DNA of 64,000 bases from Athripsodes cinereus. Its lineage: Eukaryota; Arthropoda; Insecta; Trichoptera; Leptoceridae. The position numbers and the translations under genes were made by a program. Shown in pieces: positions 23,156 through 34,209 of this stretch. Under the pieces are notes generated by a model. That model was given only the letters and a program-made list of their open reading frames with translations. It was not told where the DNA came from and did no database searches. The stretch covers positions 21,594,299-21,658,298 of the forward strand of contig OX388329.1 of assembly GCA_947579605.1 (NCBI GenBank), given 5' to 3'. Position 1 is the stretch's first letter. Each line of letters begins with the position of its first letter.

Positions 23156-24145
23156 TATGTAGAACTATAATTTATTACTCTAATGATATAGCGTACAACT
23201 TTATACTGAAAACGTTGATCATTTTAATGCTTCATGTTAGAAAAAAACATTTTCTGGATTAGAGTAGATTGTTTAATACATTTTCATTTGGTATAATTGT
23301 ACATTAAAGTACAGATTACATTTTTAAATATAAACAAAAATGCCTATTGTGACTTATTGTGAATAAAAATGTATCTAAAAGTCGTGAAAATTACCTACTT
23401 ATATTTTTTTGTAAATTATACAATGTATAGAACATTCATTACGCAGTATATTTCATATTAGTTCATTATCATATGTGTGTAGGCTAAAAAGTTAAGAAAA
23501 GATTATTACATAAAAATTAAAAAAAATGAACCTCTAGTACTAGAAATATTAGTTGACAAAGAACAAGAAATGAATTGGTAATGTCATCTGTCGCGAATGC
23601 TTTATTTTATTTGCTGCACAAAAAGGACAACGTGTTTATTTGTTATTACATAAGGCTTTTTTTCCACAAATGTAAGTAGTGTGATGATATTATACATTCA
23701 TAAAATTATAAAATATTAGAGGGGTTTTCTTTAGTTTTCTAAATGTCGCCCGGTGGAATCAATTGTATAAAACATCGGTCAAACTGTCCTCTTTTCCCCA
23801 CCTGTACAAAATTGTGATGGATAATGTATCATAGATTTATATGTATTTCCTACTTCCTTAAAATGAATTCGTTAAAATAAGTTATCCATATAATGACTGG
23901 ACAGTCCACAGAAAAGAATAAGCCTCTCACCTTTTGCTGTAAGTTTTCGAGTGCTATGCATAAGATACTTTAATTCATTAATGATGTTTATCGCTCATAT
24001 TGGATGTCTTTAAACATTATTGTCATGATGTTAATTAATTACATATACCCTGGCAACCCCACCTGAAGATAATCAGTAGTACCTAGTAGGATTAGATAGA
24101 TTTTATCTCTGTGCAATATTGAACGTGTTATTATTTTTATTTCAG

Positions 24146-24907
24146 ACAGACGACATGATTAAGAGATTTGTGTACTTAATAGAGAAGTTAGTAAAATATT
24201 TGACAATATATCAAACACAACCTAAGGGCTCCAACCGTATTCATAAAAGAGTTCAGAAAATTTCTTTAGTAGCACACAACCTTAGCAAAGACATCATCAA
24301 TATTAAGTCAGATTTCCATCTCTCTCAAGAAAAAGTCTTTGTGTTTAAAACTATTTTCAAAAAACGTGCTGGAGGAAAATTCGAAATTACCAAACAGATA
24401 ATTAAGCAACAAGAAAAACAGATCCCGCATGAATTTATGACAAGGAGAGAAACTTTAAAAAACAACATCAATAAAGCCTTAGAAAAAATTGGCACTGGTG
24501 GTTGTGCTCCAAACGAAATTCTTTCATCAAAATTAGAAGAAGCCATTTTTGATGAGTATTGGGATGCTTTTGATAATTATGTGAAATTCGCTCAAACCAT
24601 AATCAAGAAATGTATGTTCTTACCTATTATGATCGAGAACTATTACAGTGGCTTGTTAACATGCGAGAAAATAATTGAAAGGGTATCTTCTCTACAAAAA
24701 TCAGAGTTGGAGGAAATGAAAAAAAACGTTCCACTTGTGTTAAATATTTTCCCCATGGAAAAAAATGAAGACATGGTCACAGAGATCTTCACATGTGGAA
24801 AGTGTGATGAATCGAAATGCAATTACTCTAAGGCATTAAAAACTGGTGATACATGTATCACAATTATAACTTGTACAAAGTGCGGAAACCAATGGAATTT
24901 TCCGTAA
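24146..24907 (+). CDS. TFIIS-like transcription elongation factor, exon 2 (main coding exon)
   Basis: The exon follows a strong acceptor (ttatttttatttcag at 24145) and runs 253 codons to TAA. Joined to exon 1 the product is 276 residues, slightly shorter than usual TFIIS (about 300). Domain order matches TFIIS: an N-terminal LW-like helical domain (about 30-80), a central domain (about 120-222, with FMTRRETLKNNINKALEKIG, LEEAIFDEYWD and SELEEMKKNV), and a C-terminal zinc ribbon (about 237-276) with CGKC at 240-243 and CTKCGNQW from 266. TFIIS rescues arrested RNA polymerase II by inserting the ribbon hairpin, with an invariant Asp-Glu pair, into the active site. Here the pair is Asp258-Thr259 (KTGDTCIT in place of the family's S-A-D-E-P), so RNA-cleavage stimulation is probably lost or altered. 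The zinc ligands and aromatic end are intact, arguing against a pseudogene. It is likely a diverged paralogue, possibly tissue-restricted; nuclear. Confidence 0.85.
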   Translation, partial: TDDMIKRFVYLIEKLVKYLTIYQTQPKGSNRIHKRVQKISLVAHNLSKDIINIKSDFHLSQEKVFVFKTIFKKRAGGKFEITKQIIKQQEKQIPHEFMTRRETLKNNINKALEKIGTGGCAPNEILSSKLEEAIFDEYWDAFDNYVKFAQTIIKKCMFLPIMIENYYSGLLTCEKIIERVSSLQKSELEEMKKNVPLVLNIFPMEKNEDMVTEIFTCGKCDESKCNYSKALKTGDTCITIITCTKCGNQWNFP

Positions 24908-25150
24908 GTTATATTACCTACAATACTTTTATACATACTAATCATTATTTTTTTATGCACCAAATATTTAGGTTTATGTTTTCCTTAGATCCACGAGTAC
25001 CTACTACAAATATCTATTATTTTTGTTTTCGTGAGTTGTAAACATTATTTAGCATGAATTATTTAGCATGTAAAAAGTTTCAAATATGTATTTATTGATT
25101 TGTTTCATTTTATTGGCACAAACAATATGACTATCACGAATTATTTTTAA
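24908..25150. other. Probable 3' UTR and spacer of TFIIS-like gene
   Basis: AT-rich sequence after the stop; no clear AATAAA signal is placed. It ends where a reverse LINE tail begins. Confidence 0.35.
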
Positions 25151-25154
25151 AATA

Positions 25155-25265
25155 TTTGTTTTATTTATTTATTTATTTTATTCTTCACTGTACATTGGTT
25201 ACAATACTACATCATAAAATAGTGTCATAAAAATAACAATTATACAATTCAATGTACAGAGTATA
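25155..25265 (-). mobile_element. LINE 3' UTR fragment, family R3
   Basis: Begins (attt)n, then ttattcttcactgtacattg and caattcaatgtacagag. On the - strand this is the same tail as at 43160-43300. Confidence 0.75.
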
Positions 25266-25364
25266 AGTATTTATATATATATGTTTGAAAAGGTGTTTTC
25301 GCAGAGCATATTATTCATATAGAAGTATCGCTTTTGGGTACTCTACGTACAGTAGCCTTGAGAA

Positions 25365-25500
25365 AGGCTTTTTATAGTTGGTCTTAGAAAGACCGTTGGC
25401 TTCTCCCCGACGTTTCGTGCAGGATTCAACCTGACATCAGCTGGGGCGTAGAGGGGCGGTGGCAGGCTTCGGTGGCACGGGTGTCGTGAAGGCAGCAGGC
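25365..25500 (-). mobile_element. Penelope-like element terminal fragment with hammerhead-like motif
   Basis: On the - strand: ccagCTGATGTCAGG, a loop, CCTG, then caCGAAACGTCgggg. CTGATG followed by a 4-bp stem-loop, GAAA and GTC is the pattern of the hammerhead ribozymes reported in Penelope-like element pseudo-LTRs. It is GC-rich against its surroundings. The core is imperfect (CTGATGT rather than CTGATGA, two extra bases before CGAAA). Confidence 0.5.
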
Positions 25501-25798
25501 GTCGATGAGCAATATATATATATATATATTTATTAGTACATAATAACTATAACTAAATATGACGCTTATCCATTTTCATGTAAAAGCTATAATATTTCTT
25601 GTGAACTATTTGTCAACGTTAAAAACTTTTGCTAGAAGAATGTATAAATAACTAAATATAAAAAAGAAAACCTTTGAAAACAGGAACATTTACTTGAATT
25701 TCAAAACAATACATATTCAAATAAATCATCGGTTATTTGTTAGATTAGATACATCATTAATTTGTATCTTCTTCTTCTTCACTTTGCATCAAAACTTT

Positions 25799-25952
25799 GC
25801 TTCTTAATATTCGATTGCAAACTCTTTCTAATAGGTACCTAGGTTATATCAGTACACCAACTTTTATTTATTTATTGCTTCTTGATATTCGATTGCAAAC
25901 TCTTTCTAATAGGTACCTAGGTTATGTCAGTACACCAACTTTTATTTATTTT
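25799..25952 (+). repeat. Two-copy tandem duplication, period 78 bp
   Basis: The segment from gcttcttaatattcgattgc to caccaacttttatttattt is repeated once with two substitutions. Confidence 0.85.
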
Positions 25953-25954
25953 TA

Positions 25955-27145
25955 AATTGATGTTAATTCACTAATATAATAATTTCATTATGTTTTAGAC
26001 TCCCAAAGTCGGTTTACGACTTGCTTGACGATGAATAAGGACTAGGTATATTATTATCTCTGTGACAACCAATCCGAACCACTTCTACGGCATGTGTCCA
26101 AGCAAGTCAAAGATTTTTATATTAGATTAATAATTATTATATTTAAGAATTTGACATACTACTCATATACAATAATTAAGAGACAGTAACAATTTTTTTT
26201 TGTTCAAACGATACAGTTTTATTCCTTTCGTTTTCGTGGGGAATTATTTTCTTAAAAGAGATTAATGTCTTAAAATGACGAAACATCTATTGCCTACCCA
26301 CTTAGTAGAATAAATAATTTATTTTGTATTTAAAAAGTAGTTAAATATAACAGTTTTACTTATTTATATCTAGTATCTTGAAAATTGAGTTATGGATAAG
26401 AAAACTAAACTTAAAGTTAATACAACTTTTTTTTTCTTAATAATAAAAGCATCGCAGTTTTTATCTCAATCAGAGTTCCTCGATGATTGCTTTTTTGTTT
26501 TTTGTTTCATGTATTGCTATCAATAGCAACATCCTAAATACAAAATATTGAAATTTTGTAAAATTTCATCATTGGTGGGTATCTATAATTTTTCGTCAGA
26601 TATTTTAAACTAAAAAGTAATTCTAAACTAACAAAAAACTTAATTAGAAAAATTATTTTAATCTTCTTATTGATTTTGATTGAATAAAGAAATAAAGAAA
26701 TATGTGATCCAAATGTACTGGATAAATATTGTGTACGTACATAACTTTATTTAAAATAAGTTAATTCTTTATTAATTCAGCTATAACTTGTAAAAAAATT
26801 CAACAAAAGCTCTTAATTTGTAAAGCATTCACAGTAAATATCAACGGTTGTTTCTAATAATTATTTAAGTCCACATTTGTATCTATGTATTTTAAATATA
26901 TTTTGTACATATTAGCAATCAATTCATATAGAAACTGTTCAAAATACCATCCTTTGATTCTAATGACTCATAATTCACTCGATTACGGGTGCATTGCCAT
27001 AAAATAAAACAAAAAGATTCCTATGGCAAATAGATAAATAAAAGACGGATCAAATTGACAGGTGTAGTATGTAGATTATTAAATTTAATATTGTTCAGAT
27101 AATTATTTTATCATTGTTATTAATTTCATTTAAATTCCATAACTA
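25955..27145. other. AT-rich intergenic spacer
   Basis: No coding frame, RNA gene or repeat boundary recognised. Confidence 0.5.
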
Positions 27146-27149
27146 TACT

Positions 27150-27800
27150 ATACCCTCACGCTGTGTCCCAAGTGGGGTAGGCAGAGAGAAAGGAACGCCA
27201 AACAGATCTATCTTTACACACTTCCTTCGCTTCCTCCACACCCATACAGTTTCTCATACACGCACGTCGGTTCCTCTTACTCAACACGCGGCCGTCCTTG
27301 AGAATTTGATCCACGTGATCAAGCCACGTGGTTCTCGGACGCCCGCGTTTCCTCACACCCTTTCTTTCAGGTAAGTATATCCTCTTTGTCATTCTTACCT
27401 CGTTCATTCGTTCAACATGCCCAAACCACCGTAGTTTATTCACGCGCATTCTGTCCACAACACTCTTCTTGCATCCGCTCATTCTTCTAATATCCTCTTT
27501 CTTCACTCTATCACGCAGCGTTTTACCAACCATTCTTCTCAACGATCGCATCTCTACTGCATTTATTCCACTTTCGTCCTTCTTCAACCACGTCCATGTC
27601 TCGCTTGCATACGTAAGTGACGGTACCAGAATGGTATTGCGCACCAGCATTTTAGCCATGTTCGACACATTGCCATTGCTGACAATGGGTCGAAGTGCAC
27701 CGTTTACTCTAGCACCGGTCACTTTCCTTCTTTCAATGTCCCTATCGCATCTTCCATCCCTCGCAAACATACTTCCCAAATTCCATTGCGTCAAGTATTA
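27150..27800 (-). pseudogene. RTE-like LINE, C-terminal region (longest copy of the family here)
   Basis: An unbroken - strand frame of about 212 codons covers the region after the RT core: GSMFARDGRCDRDIERRKVT, VNGALRPIVSNGNVSNMAKM, VPSLTYASETWTW, NAVEMRSLRRMVGKTLRDRV, KLRWFGHVERMNEVRMTKRI and YPTWDTA at the end. RT and endonuclease are missing. At its truncated 5' side (27778-27835) a 28-bp word with aattccattgcgtca is tandemly duplicated. Related fragments lie at 984, 20187, 38048, 57643 and 59620. Confidence 0.85.
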
Positions 27801-27839
27801 TAATAAATTCCATTGCGTCAAATATTATAATTATATACT

Positions 27840-28670
27840 TTACCTATGTACCTAAGAAAGTAAATATTACCAAATATATAAATGTGATAACTAATTAATT
27901 AATATATGATTACGATTACTAAGATGGATCAAAACTTTTCGCGGAGCACGAGCTGCGCTCAATTCTGAGACGGGTATTTGACCAAATAAATTTATGAAAT
28001 AATTATTATTATTTATTATTATTAGAATTATATTTGAGTCATTACGATAGAAATATACTGTATTACTATTCTCATTGGTTGTTGTAGGCTTTTAAGGTTT
28101 TCATTAAAGGTTATTCAGACTTAAATTCATTATCAGTCATCTCTCTGGATGATCCTCCAAATTGAAAATGTGTGAATAGACGGTTCACTAATAGTGTTCA
28201 CTAGCGATGACGGATGATAGCTATTACCATCCCATATAATTTTAATCAAAGGTCCTTTCATTGAAACGATCATTGACAAGTTTTTTATTACCATTTGTCT
28301 TATTCTCCTTGAATTAGTATTGAATTTCAATTATAAACAAAATGGAAGTAACTGTTATTTTTCATATTATTTATTACACAATTGTGGCGTAAGCTTTTTA
28401 GATTTTGCAGTCGGTTTGATATACGACAGTACAATAATTTGATGGGTAAGATATACATAACAAAAAAAAGTAATGACTATATATAGTAGATATGTTTAAA
28501 TAATGTCAGGTTAAATGGATAAATGTCAAAGTATTATAGGGGTAGGTATATATTAAATATTACTATAGTCAAAATAAAATATTAGTATTTATATTTTAAA
28601 ATAAAATCAAAATTAGTAATAAAAGTATTGTTCATATATTTTTAATTTAACTCTAGTTAAAATATAATCA
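27840..28670. other. AT-rich intergenic spacer
   Basis: No feature recognised. Confidence 0.45.
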
Positions 28671-28675
28671 TTTGG

Positions 28676-28842
28676 TTCGTCGGTAGCCTGGAGGTAGAGT
28701 CTCGGCCTTCAGAACAAGGGGTCCGTGGTTCGATCCCAGGTGCCGGCAAAACTCCCCTTTCACGGCACAAGCTTTTAGCTTGATGTGAAAGGTGTATAAG
28801 GTAGTATTTGGGTTTATAACAAAACCCAAATATATCCTTTAA
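28676..28842 (+). mobile_element. tRNA-derived SINE, family S1
   Basis: Complete copy: gttcgtcggtagcctggagg, ggttcgatcccaggtgccgg, ctcccctttcacggcac, gtgaaaggtgtataagg, ending with an A-rich tail. Confidence 0.9.
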
Positions 28843-29867
28843 AAAAATTAATCAATTAAATTAAATTAATTTCTTTTATCTTCCAGTGTACATTGCTTAA
28901 AATATTGTTAACTATTATTACACAGTACTAAATCTTCAACGAAATTTCACAACGAATAATGGTACGCACTATCAGATTAGGACCAGAGATAGTACAAACG
29001 ATTCATTAGTAGGTACTAATCTATAATTAATATTATTTTTTATTTTACCTTATAGGTTAATACCTATCGCAGACAAATCATTGGTAAATTTAGTGTGTGT
29101 GTGTGTGTAAATTAATTCATTATGAATTCTGTATAATGTACACTAAATAGAATATCCACGAGTATTCACTATAAAGGTACTCTTCATGGATATAATATTA
29201 TTATTTATTATACTATGTAATATTGTGCAACAATATTTTTCATCTCTTGATCTCTGCACTGTCTGGAGACAGGGACACCACGTCAAGGGCGGGTGGGGGA
29301 AAGGGATGGTAGCAGACAAGCAGACCCTAGCCTAGGTGTCCTTACTATGTCTTATACAAAGTAACTGAAAATATTTTTTTATAATTACATCGGTATGATC
29401 TTCCGATACAACTAAACCATATCTTATAACTGCTTCAGTTCTTTTACCCATATTTGTAATTCTATTGCACCTTATTGTCTTACATTTATCTATATTTTAT
29501 TTATTTAAATATGTTATGAAAACATATTCTAGAATATTGCGTGTTAAATATTATTATTACTAATACAAAGACAGGATGTCAAATATTTTCCCACGTAACG
29601 AACATAATATTCCAAATGCGTGCTTCGATTGGAACGTGTAGCAGATTCCCATGTATTGTGCCTACACCGTATAATATGACACCGGATTTTATATATGTAG
29701 TGGGAAAATTATATTGTATTTAATCATATTCAACTTCTAAAGTTTGAATACTATAAATACTTATTTTATAGAACTTGATGAAATAATTTTGTTGTCTATA
29801 GAAAATGACATGATTTATCCCATCTATAGTTGGGCTCTCTTTACTTTCATTTAGGTTAAGTATTTAT

Positions 29868-30470
29868 TTATTTTATTGATTTATTTATTTATTATTATTG
29901 TAAATTGATTACACACAATTCCATAGAATGTATACATTCAAATTAAATAACTACAATATAGAAAGGGCGAGTTTATCCCAAAGGCGCAATCTCTTCCAAC
30001 TCACCCAAAGGTATAAAACCAAATTATAAAAATATAATAAAAATTCGAAGTAACTGAAATAAAACCTACACATTAAAGCATTTATATATTTACAGGCATA
30101 GAAAACAATAATAACAATAATAAACTAAGATATTGAAAAGAAAATACAAAAATGGGAAAGGGGTGAGGGGCAAGAGTGGAGGGTTTCAGGTTTCAGAAGC
30201 TGTGTTTGTGGATATAAATTTGTGTTTAACGGCGTGTTAGAAAGACACCAGACTTTGAGTCAGTCTAAGTTTTGATGGGAGATTATTCCAGCAACGAGTT
30301 CCATGAACTACAAAAAAATTCGAGGCGAAAGTTGTACCACGAGCCGGGATTGACAAGCTACACTGATTGTTAGACCTCGTGACTCCCCCAGTACCTATTC
30401 TAAATTTTGTCAGGTTGTAATATACTCGAGTAGAAATAAAATATTTAATACTTCTATTGTATACAATACA
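29868..30470 (-). pseudogene. 5'-truncated LINE whose 3' UTR is the R3 tail
   Basis: On the - strand, broken frames near 30390-30210 resemble the CR1/Jockey C-terminus (GTRCWNNLPSKLRLTQSL). They are followed by the R3 tail with ggcgagtttatcccaaagg on the + strand and (attt)n at 29868-29890. This copy links the short R3 tails elsewhere to a LINE ORF. Confidence 0.7.
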
Positions 30471-30890
30471 TAACTGAAATAAAACCTACACATTAAAGCA
30501 TTTATATATTTACAGGCATAGAAAACAATAATAAAAATAATAAACTAAGATATTGAAAAGAAAATACAAAAATGGGAAAGGGGTGAGGGGCAAGAGTGGA
30601 GGGTTTCAGGTTTCAGAAGCTGTGTTTGTGGATATAAATTTGTGTTTAACGGCGTGTTAGAAAGACACCAGACTTTGAGTCAGTCTAAGTTTTGATGGGA
30701 GATTATTCCAGCAACGAGTTCCATGAACTACAAAAAAATTCGAGGCGAAAGTTGTACCACGAGCCGGGATTGACAAGCTACACTGATTGTTAGACCTCGT
30801 GACTCCCCCAGTACCTATTCTAAATTTTGTCAGGTTGTAATATACTCGAGTAGAAATAAAATATTTAATACTTCTATTGTATACAATACA
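30051..30890 (+). repeat. 420-bp tandem duplication, nearly identical copies
   Basis: Bases 30051-30470 and 30471-30890 are the same apart from one difference (30115 c, 30535 a). The duplicated segment is the inner part of the LINE fragment. Such identity means a very recent duplication or an assembly artefact. Confidence 0.9.
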
Positions 30891-30981
30891 TTTAATACAA
30901 TAGAAGTATTAAATATTTTATTTCTACTCGAGTATATTACAACCTGACAAAATTTAGAATAGGTACTGGGGGAGTCACGAG
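30796..30981. repeat. Inverted duplication (hairpin) at end of tandem duplication
   Basis: The last about 87 bp of the second tandem copy (30796-30882) reappear reverse-complemented at 30895-30981 with a loop of about 12 bases. The right arm ends at ...ggagtcacgag before a (ta)n run. Confidence 0.85.
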
Positions 30982-31349
30982 ATATATATATATATTGTAT
31001 TGAAATTGCCTTACTTGCTTATGAGATAATAATGTCTTTGTAAACCTGACTACAACATATTGTATATTCTAATCTATATCCACACGCTTAATCATAATAA
31101 TCTTATATTAAAAATACGTAATAATCTCTTAATTGTTAAAAACAACATAGAAATGTAAGTGTTATAATATGTATTTATCTGAATAAAAATATTTATTTTA
31201 TTTTAAAATTTGTTTGAATTTGTACCTCCTCACCAATTTATTATTAATTCACGTACATACCTACATATTTTTATTCTAGTTAATGCTTTATAATTATTTT
31301 ATTGTGGGCATGTATGTTTTATTTTTATTTTCGCTTTTACTTTTATATA

Positions 31350-31500
31350 TTATGGTTGGCTGCAAGATGTTGTATTACAACAAGTCCACCCTTTGACTGG
31401 TTTCTGTTGGTGCATTGTTTCATACTTTTTTATCTTATTATCATTTTTCTCATATTTGGACTATAACAATTTTGTGGTAAATAAAGATGTATTATTATTA
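31350..31500 (+). repeat. Interspersed repeat tail (pair with 63595-63720)
   Basis: Contains ggctgcaagatgttgt, acaacaagtccaccctttga and gtgcattgtttcatac. A diverged version occurs at 63595-63720. Probably a LINE 3' UTR; not certain. Confidence 0.45.
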
Positions 31501-31965
31501 GACATACACACAAATGTGATGCTTATTCGAATATTCATTGATTAAATTTCAATGAATTCTTTATTATATCTAAATAGGTTATAATTGATATCGTGAACCT
31601 CAACAAGTCATTCATACTTTAAAAATTGATAAACATACATTGTGCTCCTATCTAGTCTATTAGCAGTTTTTTTTGTTATTTTATTTGTCAGATTTTATTT
31701 AAATGAGGAAATACTGATAGTAACACATATGTTTAATTATTTATTTGATATCATAGGATTTTTTATGTGTACCTTCTTTTAAATCTCTGTATTACAGATG
31801 CTAAATTGTTTATGAAAGGCCGTGATAGTAGGAATGAATGAAGTTCGTTAATATGATTTGCTTCGTCGAGTACCTACCTACCCGACAAAAAAATGATTCA
31901 ATCTTTTCTGAAAGCTTCCGAATATCCTGAATAACTGAAAAAGGCGGGTGTTTGTAAAAAATCGA
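31500..31965. other. AT-rich spacer
   Basis: No feature recognised. Confidence 0.4.
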
Positions 31966-31969
31966 TTTG

Positions 31970-32090
31970 GCAATAACGCATGCTATCCATTCGGAATGTT
32001 TTTGCTGGCACAGAGAGGACGAGTTGCATGTTTTTTTATGCAGTTAGTGTACTAGCTACCCCACTGTGGTTCATGGAGTTCGATAGTATA
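31970..32090 (-). repeat. Short interspersed repeat R4
   Basis: Contains ggcacagagaggacgag and gctaccccactgtggt, diverged from other copies. Confidence 0.5.
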
Positions 32091-32094
32091 ATAT

Positions 32095-32315
32095 TATAAC
32101 ATGATCAAGAAGACAATGGACGCAGAAGTAGGACCCAGAAGACCGGGCAGACCAGTGACCACCTGGATGTCCACAATTGCCAGGGACATGAAGGAGGCAT
32201 AGTTGCGCTCGGAGGACGCAGGGGACCGGAAAACTTGGAAGATGAGAACTAGGAGAGCCGACCCCAAGTAAATGGGATAAAGGCGAGGGCGAAGAAGAAG
32301 AAAAATGATGACATA
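32095..32315 (+). mobile_element. LINE 3' end fragment (RTE-like)
   Basis: The translation GPRRPGRPVTTWMSTIARDM followed by a Trp-Lys-rich end, a stop and a gaagaagaagaaa tail is typical of RTE-like C-termini. It is GC-richer than the surroundings. A second scrap (cctggagaaatatgggtaag) lies at 32380-32470. Confidence 0.6.
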
Positions 32316-32469
32316 TTATTATCTTATATAATAATAATAATATAATCACTTTTCTTGACGAAAGAAGCACTGGTAACTGGTTATTATCAAAAAGCTCAGA
32401 ACGCAGATACCTGGAGAAATATGGGTAAGGCTTATGTTCAGCAGTAGACAGAGAAGGGCTGTACAGTAA

Positions 32470-33800
32470 GTAATCACTTTTTATGCCTAAATGTTTGTAA
32501 GTAATCATCTCTACTTATCGAGATCTATATATTTACCAACACCATCGGTAATCCTACAAGTGAGAGATAGCCGTAGTCTCCCTTCTTTTTTACATCGTCA
32601 CTTCACTATGTTGACTGATTCCTCACATTCATCCTCCCTTCGTCATCACAAATCCATTGATTTGCAGCTCCATCCACCGTTTTCTTACCTATTACCAAAA
32701 ATAATACAAATTAAGCCTCGATATACAAATTTTCTGTGCACTCTGCAAGAATTTGATCACAGATAATTATGAATGCTATCTTTTCATTTGCATTTTTTTC
32801 TTATTACTAAAGTTTTTTTTTATTACCAGCAATCCTCCCGCAACGAGTGATTTGTACTATTACTATACTTACTAGGTAAGACTTTTTTCTTTATTCTTTC
32901 TTATCATCTGTAGGCCATTGGTTTGGCACTTGGAATCATCAGGCAGTTATAAACATTATTTTTAAAAAACGACATTGAGACAAGACTAGATTAACATCGT
33001 ATTTAGATTATGTCAACAGAAGCCCTGCAGGTACCTACTTGTGCACCAATGCAATAAATTATATTATTTGGTTACTATTACTAATATCTCAATTTAATAT
33101 ACATAAAATCATACTTGTTATTTTTCAATGCGTAAGTTATGGTGAAATAAGTTGAAAGCAGATACTGTATCTAGCCCATAACGGTATATTTTTTTATTTA
33201 TCAAAAGATATCTTCTCTACGGCCGGTTTTACAAAAGAATGATATACTTAACAATTTTTTTTAATTAAATATTAGATTTATTTTTGACATTTAGGACATA
33301 AACTACATTTTTTAAGAAATACGTGACTGCTAAAGAATCTTTAAAAGTTAAGTGACTTAATCGTTTTCTTTTTCATGGAAACGGCCGTAAATGTAAAGTT
33401 AGTTTATGAAACTCACATTATTTCACTTACCTACCAAATCTTTTATATTGTAACCGAGTGTTAAAAGTATTATTCATTCCCTTGACTCATTATTAGGTAA
33501 TTATGAAGGTACAACAATGTATATAGAAATTTAATATCGCCTTTACAATGTTTGTTTATGAATACAGAAGTCTGTATTCATGGGAATGGTGCGAGATAAG
33601 AAAATTACTGACGATAATAAAGCATACAGAATGTTCGTGATAAATGAATATTTCTGCTTCACCGTCAAATGACATCCAGACGAGGTTATATTATTGAAAA
33701 AGTAATTATTATTTTATGATAATTTTATCCTTGTGATTACCTAAGTACGAAATATTTATAGATTTAAAATCCTAAAATACAAAAATATTCATAGTGTTAA
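32470..33800. other. AT-rich intergenic spacer
   Basis: No coding frame or repeat recognised. Confidence 0.4.
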
Positions 33801-33801
33801 C

Positions 33802-34048
33802 TAATTTTATCGGTTTATTCACTGTGTTGGTGTTTAGGTACTAGAATTACATTTGTATCGAAATAAATAAAACAAGCGTTTTATTCTACTATTGTTTTAT
33901 TCGGTGAGAGAGACGTCTTTCGTCTTATAAGGACATTGTCAATCGACAATGATTGGCAATGTCCTTATAAGACGAAAGACGTCTCTCTCACCGAATAAAA
34001 CAATAGTAGAATAAAAAACTTGTTTTATTTTTTAGTTAATTTTATCGG
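33802..34048. mobile_element. Hairpin (inverted-repeat) element with 12-bp target-site duplication
   Basis: Direct repeat taattttatcgg at 33802-33813 and 34037-34048. Between them are a 51-nt leader, an arm (33865-33938), an 18-nt loop and a complementary arm (33957-34030), the arms having only a few mismatches at the outer end. In the right arm GTC, a loop, GAC, then GAAA and palindromic GACGTC form a degenerate hammerhead-like pattern. Probably a Penelope-like derivative. Confidence 0.7.
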
Positions 34049-34084
34049 ATTTTTTTTTATAATTGACATCTACAATTCATCGAT

Positions 34085-34205
34085 GAGGCATGGCATTCAT
34101 GGCACCCATCCTGAATGTCATTTTTTACTGGTAAGAAGGGGCCAATCTGCATGTTTATTGCATAAGTTATTCCGCTGGCTACCCCACTTGTGGTATAAAC
34201 GGTAA
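34085..34205 (-). repeat. Short interspersed repeat R4
   Basis: Contains ggcacccatcctgaatgtc and ggctaccccacttgtgg, directly right of the hairpin element. Confidence 0.55.
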
Positions 34206-34209
34206 GAAA

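Noticed and set aside
29094..29110. (TG)n microsatellite as a regulatory element
   Set aside because: Only about eight units in AT-rich spacer; ordinary simple repeat.
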